Source: Zoogloeaceae bacterium (GTDB lineage Bacteria > Pseudomonadota > Gammaproteobacteria > Burkholderiales > Rhodocyclaceae). From it: DNA of 32,811 nucleotides. The stretch covers positions 1 through 32,811 of the forward strand of contig JAIRPW010000012.1 in assembly GCA_031256795.1 (NCBI GenBank). Reading direction: 5' to 3'. The notes beneath the pieces were generated by a model. It did no database searches. It saw only the letters and a program-made list of their open reading frames with translations, and was not told where the DNA came from. Position numbers and translations under genes: made by a program. This document shows positions 1-11,098 of this stretch, one piece after another. Position 1 is the first letter of the stretch, and each line of letters starts with the position of its first letter.

Positions 1-105
1 GTTGTTTGTTGTTTGTTGTTTGTTGTTTGTTGTTTGTTGTTTGTTGTTTGTTGTTTGTTGTTTGTTGTTTGTTGTTTGTTGTTTGTTGTTTGTTGTTTGT
101 TGTTT
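1..105. repeat. (GTTGTTT)15 heptanucleotide tandem repeat
   Basis: Fifteen perfect, uninterrupted copies of GTTGTTT begin at the first base, so the array probably continues beyond the left edge. It ends sharply at 105, where the sequence becomes GCTGC. All six frames are free of stops. On the minus strand every frame encodes the cyclic heptapeptide KQQTTNN. Because the unit is 7 bases, gain or loss of one copy shifts the frame of anything encoded beyond the array without creating a stop inside it. Perfect copies imply recent expansion by slipped-strand replication. Confidence 0.97.
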
Positions 106-282
106 GCTGCGCATCAAACAAAATCGCACCCAGTACCCCAGCAGCGTATCCGCTGCCGCTTGCAGGGCAAAATACGCAATGGCTCTCACCCTCCCATGCC
201 TTTGGCGCAGCACGGCAAACAACTCATGATGGAAAGTATCCAGCGCACGCGCCCGTTCCGCCCAAAGGTTCTCCGCGCGCAT
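1..282 (-). CDS. Partial ORF of unknown function with KQQTTNN repeat tail
   Basis: A minus-strand frame opens with ATG at 282, 22 bases after the gyrB stop. An AAGGG purine run lies about 12 bases upstream of the ATG. The frame stays open to the left edge (94 codons). The first 59 residues are non-repetitive, charged at the start and hydrophobic or aromatic later (around residues 36-56, for example YFALQAAADTLLGYWVRF). The next 35 residues are five copies of KQQTTNN encoded by the heptamer array. I do not recognise the family. The gene would be co-directional with dnaN-gyrB. It may be a real gene eroded or extended by the repeat, or a chance frame; a missing stop is expected in the repeat part but not in the 59 codons before it. 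Confidence 0.35.
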   Translation of the reverse strand, partial: MRAENLWAERARALDTFHHELFAVLRQRHGRVRAIAYFALQAAADTLLGYWVRFCLMRSKQQTTNNKQQTTNNKQQTTNNKQQTTNNKQQTTNN

Positions 283-304
283 ACAATCTGCGCGCCCTTG
301 CGAG

Positions 305-2773
<2,469 letters not shown>

Positions 2774-2831
2774 CTAAGAAAAACTCCGGACAAACCGCCA
2801 GAAGCGGCAAAAAACCGCGCGTAAAGAAACA

Positions 2832-3938
2832 TTAAATGCGCATCGGCATCACGACATATTTGAAGCGCTCATTGTCCGGCAGGGTGATCAGCGCGCTGGA
2901 CTGCGCGTCATTGAAACTCCACCGCACCTCATCGCCGGAAAGATTGTTGAGGACGTCCAGAAGATACGTCACATTAAAACCGACATCCAGCGGATTGCCA
3001 TCGTACGCTACCTCTATTTCCTCCTGCGCCTCTTCCTGTTCCGCATTGGCGGCAATGATTTTCAGCGTATTGTCCGCCAGCAGTATGCGCACACCGCGGA
3101 ATTTTTCATTGGTCAGAATGGCAACACGAGACATCGCGCGGTGCAAAACCTCCCGGTTCACCTGTATATGCTGCGCCAGGTTGGAGGGAATCACCCGCTC
3201 ATAATTGGGAAACTGCCCGTCAATCAGCTTGGAGATCAAAACCGTGCGCCCGAACTCAAAGCGAATCTGATTGCCGCCCACGCTGATTTTCAGAGGATCA
3301 TCGCTGTCCGCAAGCACCCGATTGAGTTCCAAAACCGTTTTGCGCGGCAAAATCATCTGCTGCGCCGGCAAATCTTCCTCAATTTCCATGCTGTTGTAGG
3401 CCAAACGATGGCTGTCCGTCGCCACGCAACGCAGCTCCTTGCCGTCTACCATCAGCATCAACCCATTGAGGTAGTACCGCACATCCTGAATCGCCATCGC
3501 GTACTGCGTTTTGCCAATCAGGTAGCGAAATTCCTTCTGCGTGACAGAAAAGGTTTTTTCCTCGCCCGCTGCAATCGCCATACGCGGAAAATCCTCCGCA
3601 GGCAAGGTTTGCAAGGTAAACCGGCTTCTGCCCGCTTTGACCAGCAGTCGTTTTTCGTCCAGATCAAGCGTTATTTCTGCGGACTCCGGCAGAGCGCGCA
3701 AAATGTCCTGCATTTTTTTCGCCGCGACGGTAACGGCGCCGTCGCCGCCCCCGCCTGCCTCTTCATTCACCGCGGTAATCTGAATTTCAATATCTGTAGC
3801 GACGAGGGTCAGCGCCCCGCCTTTTTTTTCCAGCAGCACATTGGAGAGAATCGGCAGCTGCTGACGTTTTTCCACGATGCCGGAAACCGCCTGCAACGGG
3901 GAAAGCAGAGCATCCCGCTGGCCTTGCAGAATAATCAT
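2832..3938 (-). CDS. dnaN: DNA polymerase III beta sliding clamp
   Basis: Ring-shaped processivity clamp that tethers DNA polymerase III and other replication and repair factors to DNA. From the ATG at 3938 it has 368 residues, beginning MIILQGQRDALLSPLQ and ending in the typical MPMRI. That matches the usual length of about 366-370 and the conserved RDxLLxPLQ opening. An in-frame ATG 16 codons upstream (3986) would add a non-family leader, so it was not chosen. AAAGGA lies about 12 bases before the chosen start. gyrB follows in the same direction. The usual upstream neighbour dnaA is absent: the divergent gene is typA. Confidence 0.97.
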   Translation of the reverse strand: MIILQGQRDALLSPLQAVSGIVEKRQQLPILSNVLLEKKGGALTLVATDIEIQITAVNEEAGGGGDGAVTVAAKKMQDILRALPESAEITLDLDEKRLLVKAGRSRFTLQTLPAEDFPRMAIAAGEEKTFSVTQKEFRYLIGKTQYAMAIQDVRYYLNGLMLMVDGKELRCVATDSHRLAYNSMEIEEDLPAQQMILPRKTVLELNRVLADSDDPLKISVGGNQIRFEFGRTVLISKLIDGQFPNYERVIPSNLAQHIQVNREVLHRAMSRVAILTNEKFRGVRILLADNTLKIIAANAEQEEAQEEIEVAYDGNPLDVGFNVTYLLDVLNNLSGDEVRWSFNDAQSSALITLPDNERFKYVVMPMRI

Positions 3939-4029
3939 GATCCGAAATCCTTTTGAAAACAGACATCGCGGTGTATGCCGCGTCAAAAACCGGCGCCTAT
4001 GCGCCAGAGCGAAAAATTACAAGTTTGCG

Positions 4030-4038
4030 ATCATACCA
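4030..4038 (-). promoter_or_regulatory. Candidate extended -10 promoter of dnaN-gyrB
   Basis: Read on the minus strand the bases are TGGTATGAT, an extended -10 (TGn plus TATGAT). Transcription would start about 85 bases before the dnaN ATG. I see no good -35 at 16-18 bases spacing, which is usual for extended -10 promoters. Assigned by sequence resemblance only. Confidence 0.4.
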
Positions 4039-4099
4039 TTTAGCGCGCGCGGCGGGTATGGCGGCGCGCGCCTGGGTTTTCCCGCTTTCCCGCCATCTT

Positions 4100-4108
4100 T
4101 GCTAGAAT
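4100..4108 (+). promoter_or_regulatory. Candidate extended -10 promoter of typA
   Basis: TGCTAGAAT is an extended -10 element 30 bases before the typA ATG, followed by a GC-rich discriminator (GCGCGG). No clear -35 is present. The 12-base string TAGAATGCGCGG recurs exactly in the candidate lptD promoter (minus strand, 29186-29197), which supports it as a native promoter core. Confidence 0.45.
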
Positions 4109-4138
4109 GCGCGGTTCCTTGTTTTTTGGTATGACACT

Positions 4139-5983
4139 ATGTCGCTGCGCCCCATCCGAAATATCGCCATTATTGCCCATGTAGACCACGGGAAAACCAC
4201 GCTGGTTGATCAGCTTTTGCGCCAGTCCGGCACCTTCGCCGCGCACCAGCAGATTGCGGAACGCATCATGGATTCCAATGACCTGGAAAAAGAGCGGGGC
4301 ATTACCATTCTCGCCAAAAACACCTCGGTGAACTACGAGGGCGTGCATATCAATATCGTAGATACGCCTGGACACGCGGATTTTGGCGGCGAGGTTGAGC
4401 GTGTACTGGGCATGGTAGAAGGAGTTCTGCTTCTGGTCGACGCGGTAGAAGGCCCGATGCCGCAAACCCGTTTTGTCACCAAGAAAGCCCTGGGCCTCGG
4501 ACTTTGCCCCATTGTGGTCGTCAACAAGGTCGACCGTGACGGCGCCGACCCGGATAACGCCATTAACCACACCTTCGATCTCTTCGACAAACTTGGCGCC
4601 AACGATACGCAGATGGATTTCCCCATCGTATACGCCTCTGGGCTGAACGGCTGGGCGACGCTGGACTTGAAGGAACCCTGCGATACCATGCGCCCGCTCT
4701 TTGAGACCATTTTAAAACACGTGCCCGCGCCAAACGCGGACATTGACGCGCCGCTGCAATTCCAGATTTCCGCGCTGGATTACAGCTCCTATGTCGGACG
4801 CATCGGGATCGGACACATTCAGCGCGGGCGCGTAAAGCCCGGACAAACGGTCATGGTCATGTTCGGCACGCCAGAAGAAGCGGCGCAGCATGAGCGCGCG
4901 CCGTTTCGCGCGCGCGTCGGGCAGGTTTTCGGCTTCAGAGGACTGAACAAGGTAGAGCTGGAAGAAGGTCTGGCGGGCGATATTGCGCAGATTACGGGGA
5001 TCGAGGATTTGGTGCTGGGCTGCACGCTGACCGACCCGGATCATCCGGATCCGCTGCCGCTCCTGAAAATTGACGAGCCAACGCTTTCCATGCAATTCAT
5101 GGTCAACACCAGTCCGCTGGCCGGCACGGAAGGCAAGTTCGTCACCAGCCGCCAAATACGCGAGCGTCTGCATAAAGAGCTTTTGACCGACATGGCGCTG
5201 CGCGTGGACGATACGCCCAACAGCGACGTGTTTGACGTTTGCGGGCGCGGCGAGTTACATCTTTCCATTCTGCTTGAGAACATGCGCCGTGAGGGCTACG
5301 AACTGGCGGTTGGCCGCCCGCGTGTCGTTAAGCGCATTGTGGATGGCGTGGAGTGCGAGCCGTTCGAGATGCTCACGGTGGACGTGGAAGAGCAGCATCA
5401 GGGCGGCGTCATGGAGTCGCTGGGATTGCGGCGCGGCGAGCTTTTGGACATGACGCCCGACGGCCGGGGACGCGTGCGTATCGAATACCGCATCCCGGCG
5501 CGCGGCCTGATCGGCTTCCAGGGAGAATTCATGAACATGACGCGCGGAACCGGTCTCATCAGCCATGTTTTTGATGAGTACGCGCCGGTCCGCGAAGGCG
5601 GGTTGAGCGAGCGGCGCAACGGCGCGCTAATCTCGCAGGAACACGGCGACGCAGTCGCCTATGCGCTCTGGAAACTTCAGGATCGCGGGCGCATGTTTGT
5701 AAGTCCCGGAGAAAAACTCTATGAAGGCATGATTATCGGCGTCCACAGCCGGGAAAACGATCTGGTCGTCAACCCGGTCAAGGGAAAACAGCTGACCAAT
5801 ATCCGCGCGTCCGGAACCGACGAGGCCGTGCGTCTGGTTCCGCCTGTCGCGCTGACGCTGGAATCTGCCATTGAATTCATCGCGGACGATGAACTCGTGG
5901 AAATTACCCCAAAAAATATCCGTCTGAGAAAGCGTCATCTGACGGAAATTGAGCGCAAGCGCGCCGCGCGGGAAGGCGCGTAA
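4139..5983 (+). CDS. typA: Ribosome-associated translational GTPase TypA/BipA
   Basis: Translation-factor GTPase related to EF-G and LepA. In characterised bacteria it binds ribosomes under stress and helps 50S assembly at low temperature. The 614 residues match the family length. GTPase motifs are AHVDHGKT (G1, 13-20), ERGITI (G2, 52-57), DTPGHADF (G3, 75-82), NKVD (G4, 129-132) and YASGLNGWA (G5 region, 165-173). The C-terminal half has the conserved [18 protein letters not shown] stretch and ends in a basic tail. The ATG at 4139 gives the standard [18 protein letters not shown] start; there is no clear Shine-Dalgarno. It stands divergent from dnaN, where dnaA would usually be found, and is followed 24 bases later by hisC. 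Confidence 0.97.
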   Translation: MSLRPIRNIAIIAHVDHGKTTLVDQLLRQSGTFAAHQQIAERIMDSNDLEKERGITILAKNTSVNYEGVHINIVDTPGHADFGGEVERVLGMVEGVLLLVDAVEGPMPQTRFVTKKALGLGLCPIVVVNKVDRDGADPDNAINHTFDLFDKLGANDTQMDFPIVYASGLNGWATLDLKEPCDTMRPLFETILKHVPAPNADIDAPLQFQISALDYSSYVGRIGIGHIQRGRVKPGQTVMVMFGTPEEAAQHERAPFRARVGQVFGFRGLNKVELEEGLAGDIAQITGIEDLVLGCTLTDPDHPDPLPLLKIDEPTLSMQFMVNTSPLAGTEGKFVTSRQIRERLHKELLTDMALRVDDTPNSDVFDVCGRGELHLSILLENMRREGYELAVGRPRVVKRIVDGVECEPFEMLTVDVEEQHQGGVMESLGLRRGELLDMTPDGRGRVRIEYRIPARGLIGFQGEFMNMTRGTGLISHVFDEYAPVREGGLSERRNGALISQEHGDAVAYALWKLQDRGRMFVSPGEKLYEGMIIGVHSRENDLVVNPVKGKQLTNIRASGTDEAVRLVPPVALTLESAIEFIADDELVEITPKNIRLRKRHLTEIERKRAAREGA

Positions 5984-6007
5984 ACGCCCGCGCCGAGAAG
6001 TCCTGCC

Positions 6008-7090
6008 ATGAGCGCTTTCTGGAATCCGCGGCTTTTTGATCTGCGGCCCTACACGCCCGGCGAACAGCCGCGCGGACAGGAGATGATCAAGCTCAATACC
6101 AACGAAAATCCCTATCCGCCATCGCCGCGCGTCCTGGCCGCCCTTGTCGCCGCGCTGCAACCCGACGGCGGAACGCTGCGCCTTTATCCCGATCCGGATG
6201 CTGCGAACTTGAAAGCCGCGCTTGCCCGCCATTACCGGCTTTCGCCCGCGGAAGTCTTCGTAGGCAACGGCTCCGACGAAGTGCTTGCGTTTGTGTTTCT
6301 GGCGCTCCTGAAACAATCGCGCCCCCTGCTTTTCCCCGATATTACCTACAGCTTCTATCCATCCTATTGCCGCCTCTACGAAATCGAATACCAGACGATT
6401 CCGCTTGCGGAGGATTTTTCGCTTGATCTGCAACCTTATCTCGCCCGGTCTCCCAAAGAGGCGGGCGGAATTATTTTCCCCAACCCAAACGCGCCGACGG
6501 GACGCGCCCTGCCGCTTTCCGCCATTGCCGAACTCGCGCGACGTCAGGCCGAACTGCCGATCGTCATTGACGAGGCCTATGTAGATTTTGGCGCGGAAAC
6601 GGCGGCGTCGCTGATCCATGAGTATCCGAATCTCCTCGTCACGCAAACTTTCTCCAAATCCCGCGCGCTCGCCGGACTGCGCGTCGGATTCGCGCTCGGC
6701 GACGCCGCCTTGATTGAGGGCCTGGAACGGGTAAAGAACAGTTTCAATTCCTATCCGCTGGATCGCCTTGCGCAGGCGGGCGCGCTGGCGGCGCTGGAAG
6801 ACGCTTCCTGGTTTGAGCATACCCGCCGGTCCATTATGCGGAGCCGGGAACGATTGACAGAAGGACTATCCGCGCAAGGGTTGATTGTCCTGCCCTCGCT
6901 TGCCAATTTTATTTTCGCGCGGCATCCCGCCCGCTCCGGGGCGGAACTTTTGGCGGCGCTGAAAGCGCGGCACATTCTCGCGCGCCGTTTTGACGCGCCG
7001 CGCATTTATGATTATCTTCGCATCTCCATTGGCACGGAAAAAGAAAACGACGCGCTTTTACGCGCGTTTGCAGACGTCCTGTCACGGTAA
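6008..7090 (+). CDS. hisC: Histidinol-phosphate aminotransferase
   Basis: PLP-dependent class I/II aminotransferase converting imidazole-acetol phosphate to histidinol phosphate in histidine synthesis. 360 residues, normal length. Visible motifs are NTNENPYPPSP near the N-terminus (30-40), GNGSDE (86-91), FPNPNAPTG (157-165), DEAYVDFG (188-195) and TFSKSRALAGLRVGF with the probable PLP-binding lysine at 217. No other his genes are in the window, so this is a stand-alone copy. HisC-type enzymes can also act on aromatic amino acids, so a broader role is possible. Only 24 bases follow typA, so read-through from typA is likely. Confidence 0.93.
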   Translation: MSAFWNPRLFDLRPYTPGEQPRGQEMIKLNTNENPYPPSPRVLAALVAALQPDGGTLRLYPDPDAANLKAALARHYRLSPAEVFVGNGSDEVLAFVFLALLKQSRPLLFPDITYSFYPSYCRLYEIEYQTIPLAEDFSLDLQPYLARSPKEAGGIIFPNPNAPTGRALPLSAIAELARRQAELPIVIDEAYVDFGAETAASLIHEYPNLLVTQTFSKSRALAGLRVGFALGDAALIEGLERVKNSFNSYPLDRLAQAGALAALEDASWFEHTRRSIMRSRERLTEGLSAQGLIVLPSLANFIFARHPARSGAELLAALKARHILARRFDAPRIYDYLRISIGTEKENDALLRAFADVLSR

Positions 7091-7132
7091 ATATCCTTCC
7101 CCGCCCCGCACGACAACCCCAGGAGAACCCTC

Positions 7133-7819
7133 ATGAACGCCCCCGCCGCCCTTACCGTAGATGACGCCATCCGCTCGCGCCATTCTGTCCGCCGCTTTCT
7201 ATCCACGCCCGTCCATGAATCCGTGGTGCGGGAAATTCTCGCGCTGTCTTCGCGCGCGCCCTCGGGCACCAACGTCCAGCCATGGCGGGTATACGCGCTG
7301 GCGGGCGAGGAAAGAAAGTCTCTTTCCGCCGCCATTCTCGCAGAATATAACGCGGGAAAAAAAGAAGGGCGCGCCTTTGATTACTATCCGCCGGAATGGG
7401 TTGATCCCTGGCTTTCGCGCCGCAGGAAACTTGGCCTTGGGCTGTACAGCCTCCTGGGCATCGGCAAAGGCGACAAGGAGAAAATGCATGAGCAAACCGG
7501 GCGCAACTATCTTTTCTTTGACGCGCCGGTGGGACTCATCCTGACAATGGATAAGCGCCTGGGGCGCGGCATGTTTCTGGATTACGGCGTTTTTATCGGG
7601 CATATCCTCCTGGCCGCGCGCGCGCGCGGCCTGGACACCTGCGTGCAAAACGCCTTTGCCGACTATCCCGACACCACGCGCCGCCACCTGGGCATTGACG
7701 AGCAAGAACTGATTGTCGGCGGCGTCGCGCTGGGTTACGCGGATGCGAACGCCCCGGAAAACACTCTGGCGACGGAACGCGAACCCGTGGAAAACTTCGC
7801 GGATTTCAGAGGCTTCTAA
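7133..7819 (+). CDS. Nitroreductase-family flavoprotein
   Basis: FMN-dependent NAD(P)H oxidoreductase of the nitroreductase superfamily (NfnB/PnbA-like). 228 residues. The N-terminal RSRHSVRRF (14-22) is the FMN-phosphate-binding signature, and RAPSGTNVQPWRVY (41-54) is the second conserved block. The C-terminal part has the usual GGVALGYADANAPEN-type loop. The physiological substrate cannot be told from sequence; members reduce nitroaromatics, quinones or enones. A strong AGGAGA ribosome site lies 8 bases before the ATG. It follows hisC by 42 bases and converges on phoR, with 36 bases between the stops. Confidence 0.88.
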   Translation: MNAPAALTVDDAIRSRHSVRRFLSTPVHESVVREILALSSRAPSGTNVQPWRVYALAGEERKSLSAAILAEYNAGKKEGRAFDYYPPEWVDPWLSRRRKLGLGLYSLLGIGKGDKEKMHEQTGRNYLFFDAPVGLILTMDKRLGRGMFLDYGVFIGHILLAARARGLDTCVQNAFADYPDTTRRHLGIDEQELIVGGVALGYADANAPENTLATEREPVENFADFRGF

Positions 7820-7855
7820 CCCGCAAAGCGCGCTTGCCCGGCGCGCGAAGAGAAT

Positions 7856-9202
7856 TCAGCCCCTGTTTGGCAGCCGTAACCGCTCTGCCGGAAAATCAAG
7901 CGAAAAACACGAGCCATGTCCCAGCGCGCTGCGGATCAACAACTTTGCGCCATGCCGTTGCGCCGCGTGTTTCACGATGGACAAGCCCAAGCCTGTGCCG
8001 CCTGAATTTCTGGAACGATCCGCGTCAATGCGGTAAAACCGCTCGGTCAGCCTAGGCAAATGCTCAGGCGCGATTCCCAGGCCGCTGTCCTCCACGGAAA
8101 ACCGGGCGCCGCCCTCCCCATTCGGCTGCCAGCGCACAAAAATTCTCCCGCCTTGCGGCGTATAACGCAGCGCGTTGTGAACAAGGTTGGAAAAAGCGCT
8201 CGACAGTTCCCGTACGGAACCGGAAATTTCCATAGACGTCTCCAGACCTTCCTCCACGATCTGATGCCCCGGCGTCTCCGTCTCCGACAGAAGAACAGAC
8301 AAGGCGCGCGCGTTCTCCATCGTCATCCTGAATAGCCGGGAAAGCGGCGTCCACTCCTGCATATCCGGCGGAGAACTTCCCTCCATGCGGGAGAGCGTCA
8401 ATAAATCCTCCACCAGTTTTGTCATCCGGTCGGACTGTTCCGCCATCAGCGCAAGATAATATTTGCGCTCTTCGGACGTCAGCGCCAATGTTTGCAGTGT
8501 TTCAACAAACCCTGACAACACCGTAAGCGGAGTGCGGATTTCATGAGAAACATTGGCGACAAAATCGCGCCGCATGGCTTCCGCCTGTTCAATGGTCGTA
8601 ATATCTCTGGAAAGCATCAAAACCCGCTGCGCCTGCCCAAAAGAAAAAAGACGCATTTCCAGGCGCAGGGGATTGGAAGCCGAGGAAAGCGGGCCGTCCA
8701 CTACGAACGCATTGTTCATGTCCCGCGCCGCCAGCGCGCGCACCAACGCGGGCACGCGCAGCAAGTGCGTAACACGCTGGCGCATGTCCCGTCGGGCGTC
8801 CAGACCGAAATGCTCGCATGCCACGCGATTGCACCATTCAATGCGTTCTTGCGCGTCCAGAACGATCACGCCGTTGGGCATGGCTTGCAGCATGGCTTGC
8901 AGATTGTCCAGACGCGACTTATAACTGTTTGCCTCACGGTTCTTCTGGCGCAGCAAACGCCGCACGCGCAGGACTATTTCTTTGTCCACGCCTTGCGGCT
9001 CGCTGTCGGAGGATTCCGCAAATTGGCGCAGCCAGTCCAGAAGCTGTCGCTGCCGCCATTGATCCGTCGCAAGCCAAAGGAGCGCGCCCAGTATCGTCCC
9101 TGTTTCCATGCTGACTGCAACCGGAAAAACCAGGCCCGCGATCAAGGCGCCGCCTCCCATATACATAAGGAGCAATACACTGCGGCGGAGCGTCGGCAGC
9201 AT
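7856..9202 (-). CDS. phoR: Phosphate-regulon sensor histidine kinase PhoR
   Basis: Membrane sensor kinase that, with the Pst transporter and PhoU, reports phosphate limitation to PhoB. 448 residues from ATG at 9202, with the start 7 bases after the phoB stop. An upstream in-frame extension inside phoB is unlikely. Two hydrophobic segments occupy roughly residues 8-30 and 35-46. A PAS domain follows (about 97-205; LQAMPNGVIVLDAQERIEWCN). The dimerisation domain carries the phosphoacceptor histidine 220 in FVANVSHEIRTPL. The catalytic domain shows the N box (NLVHNALRYTPQGG), the G1 box (EDSGLGI) and the G2 box (GGTGLGLSIVK). It lacks a large periplasmic sensor domain, as is normal for PhoR. Confidence 0.95.
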   Translation of the reverse strand: MLPTLRRSVLLLMYMGGGALIAGLVFPVAVSMETGTILGALLWLATDQWRQRQLLDWLRQFAESSDSEPQGVDKEIVLRVRRLLRQKNREANSYKSRLDNLQAMLQAMPNGVIVLDAQERIEWCNRVACEHFGLDARRDMRQRVTHLLRVPALVRALAARDMNNAFVVDGPLSSASNPLRLEMRLFSFGQAQRVLMLSRDITTIEQAEAMRRDFVANVSHEIRTPLTVLSGFVETLQTLALTSEERKYYLALMAEQSDRMTKLVEDLLTLSRMEGSSPPDMQEWTPLSRLFRMTMENARALSVLLSETETPGHQIVEEGLETSMEISGSVRELSSAFSNLVHNALRYTPQGGRIFVRWQPNGEGGARFSVEDSGLGIAPEHLPRLTERFYRIDADRSRNSGGTGLGLSIVKHAAQRHGAKLLIRSALGHGSCFSLDFPAERLRLPNRG

Positions 9203-9209
9203 ATTTGGC

Positions 9210-9929
9210 TTACTTCTCAGCGGTCCCGGATGTTTTATCCGCGCCCGCCACAAGGCGATAGCCCGCGCCGCGCACTGTCTCAATCAGATGACTTCCCGCG
9301 CCCAAGGCTCCGCGCAAACGCTTGATATGCACATCCACCGTGCGCTCCTCAATAAACACATGGTCGCCCCAAACCTTGTCCAGCAAAACAGCGCGGCTAT
9401 GTACGCGGCCAGGATGCTTCATCAAGTAATGCAGCATTCGGAACTCGGTCGGACCCAGCGTCAGTTTTTCTCCGTCATAGGTCACGGAAAATTCCTCCGC
9501 GTCCAGAGCAAGCGCGCCTATTGCCACGCGCTCCGCCAGACGTTCCGGCGCGCGGCGGCGCAGCATCGCGCGCACTCGCGCCATCAATTCATTGGGAGAA
9601 AAGGGCTTGGTGACATAGTCATCAACGCCGCAATCCAGTCCGGTGACTTTGTCACGCTCTTCGCTTTTCGCTGTCAACATGATAATGGGAATATGTTTAC
9701 TCCGCTCCTCGCGCCGCCATTTGCGCGCCAGATCCAGGCCGCTCTGACCGCCGGGAAGCATCCAATCCAGCAAGATAACATCAGGAAGCACCGCGTTAAT
9801 TGCCCGTTGCGCGTCCGCGCCTCCCTCCGCCAGCACCGCTTCAAATCCAGAATGGGTCAAGTGCACGCGCACCAGCTCCGCAATGGATTTTTCATCCTCT
9901 ACTACTAAAACACGCGCTTTTTTGAGCAT
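9210..9929 (-). CDS. phoB: Phosphate-regulon response regulator PhoB
   Basis: OmpR/PhoB-family transcription factor that binds Pho boxes when phosphorylated by PhoR. 239 residues. The receiver domain has the acidic pair E11/D12, the phosphoacceptor D55 in LLDWMLPG, T86 (MLTAK) and K108 (VTKPF). The C-terminal winged helix (about 135-232) contains the LTLGPTEFRMLHYLMKHPGRV block and the recognition-helix region RTVDVHIKRLRGAL. It lies between phoU and phoR. Because it sits inside the pst operon, it should be autoregulated through the Pho box upstream of pstS (inference). Confidence 0.96.
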   Translation of the reverse strand: MLKKARVLVVEDEKSIAELVRVHLTHSGFEAVLAEGGADAQRAINAVLPDVILLDWMLPGGQSGLDLARKWRREERSKHIPIIMLTAKSEERDKVTGLDCGVDDYVTKPFSPNELMARVRAMLRRRAPERLAERVAIGALALDAEEFSVTYDGEKLTLGPTEFRMLHYLMKHPGRVHSRAVLLDKVWGDHVFIEERTVDVHIKRLRGALGAGSHLIETVRGAGYRLVAGADKTSGTAEK

Positions 9930-9953
9930 GGCAGCTTAGCCCGTAACACAAAA

Positions 9954-10652
9954 TTAAAGGTTGGCCTCGACTTGCGCAAGCGCGCTGTGCCGCACGTCCA
10001 TGCCTTTCACGATGTAAATGATGAATTCCGCGATATTCTTCGCGTGATCGCCAATGCGCTCTATCGCCTTGGCGATAAACAAGAGATCAAGGCTGGTGCT
10101 GATGGTATGCGGGTCTTCCATCATGAACGTGACCAATTTCCGGGTAAAGCCCTTGAATTCGCGGTCAATCAAGTCGTCTTCCCGGCAAATCCCCAGCGCC
10201 TCCGCAACGTCCAAACGAGCAAAGGCATCCAGCGCGCGATGAATCAAACTGGAGGCCATTTCCGCCGCTACGCGCAAATCTCCAATCGGCATTTGCCGCG
10301 CCTCGCCGCTTTCCACGATTGAAATGACGCGCTTGGCGACTTTATGCGCCTCGTCTCCCGCGCGCTCCAAATTGGTCGTAATTTTTGACATCGCCAGAAG
10401 AAACCGCAAATCGCGCGCGGCGGGCTGGCGGCGCGCCACCACGGTCGTCAGCGCGCGGTCAATTTCCACTTCCAGCACATCAACCTGCTCTTCCTGACCG
10501 ATCACTTCCTGCGCGATTGTCACAGAAAAGCCCGCCAGCGCGGAAATGGCTCGCTGCACCTGCGCCTCCACGATCCCCCCCATTTTCATCAGGGAAGAGG
10601 AAACATGCGTAAGATCGTCATCAAACTGGGACGAAAGATGTTTTTCAGTCAT
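9954..10652 (-). CDS. phoU: Phosphate signalling protein PhoU
   Basis: Cytoplasmic negative regulator linking PstB and PhoR; it represses the Pho response when phosphate is ample. 232 residues made of two related helical PhoU repeats, with acidic metal-binding motifs such as ERAGDEAHK in the first and ERIGDHAKN in the second. The start at 10652 (MTEKHLSSQFDDDL) has GGAG about 11 bases upstream. It is followed 24 bases later by phoB and preceded by the small unknown gene that separates it from pstB. Confidence 0.96.
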   Translation of the reverse strand: MTEKHLSSQFDDDLTHVSSSLMKMGGIVEAQVQRAISALAGFSVTIAQEVIGQEEQVDVLEVEIDRALTTVVARRQPAARDLRFLLAMSKITTNLERAGDEAHKVAKRVISIVESGEARQMPIGDLRVAAEMASSLIHRALDAFARLDVAEALGICREDDLIDREFKGFTRKLVTFMMEDPHTISTSLDLLFIAKAIERIGDHAKNIAEFIIYIVKGMDVRHSALAQVEANL

Positions 10653-10670
10653 GAATTTAAAACTCCAAAA

Positions 10671-11054
10671 TCAGCCAATACGAGTCGCGTTTCCCGCGCA
10701 GGACGCCGACAATCCGGCGAATTCTTCCAAATACCGCCGCAAAAACCGAAAACAGACGTCTGCGTGACCATAGCGCGTCCGCGCGGCAGAGACAGGCGCG
10801 CGACAAGACAAGAAGAATTTTGGCGTTCCAAGCCGGATCAGTTCGTCAAGATATAGGCGCAAAAGATTTTGGTCACGCGCGGCAGGCGCGCGGCACTCCC
10901 CCAGCGCGATCAAAGCGCGGCCAATCCCTTTTTCCAGCCAATGCGCGACACTATCGCCGCTCTCCTCCTTGGGCGCTTGTCGCGCATTCGGCGTCGCGGC
11001 CATCCGCGCGCGCGGGAAAAACAAATTTTTCACTCGCGCGAGTTTTTTTGTCAT
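10671..11054 (-). CDS. Unknown 127-residue protein within the pst operon
   Basis: I do not recognise this protein. The ATG at 11054 has a strong AAAGGA site 7 bases upstream, the best Shine-Dalgarno in this operon, and the frame exactly fills the gap between pstB (44 bases away) and phoU (18 bases away). The product is basic at the N-terminus (MTKKLARVKNLFFPRARM) and rich in arginine and alanine. It has a predicted helical middle (HWLEKGIGRALIALGE, 39-53; LLRLYLDELIRLG, 64-76) and no signal peptide or membrane segment. It has four cysteines. Gene order normally runs pstB directly to phoU, so this is an insertion in the operon. It could be a lineage-specific Pho accessory protein or a decayed gene. 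Confidence 0.55.
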   Translation of the reverse strand: MTKKLARVKNLFFPRARMAATPNARQAPKEESGDSVAHWLEKGIGRALIALGECRAPAARDQNLLRLYLDELIRLGTPKFFLSCRAPVSAARTRYGHADVCFRFLRRYLEEFAGLSASCAGNATRIG

Positions 11055-11098
11055 GAAGTTTCCTTTGCCAGAGAACGAAGAAAGCCGCACTGCTTACA

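Noticed and set aside
7820-7855. Bidirectional terminator between the nitroreductase gene and phoR
   Set aside because: GCGCGC repeats can pair, but such strings are everywhere in this sequence and no T or A run follows.
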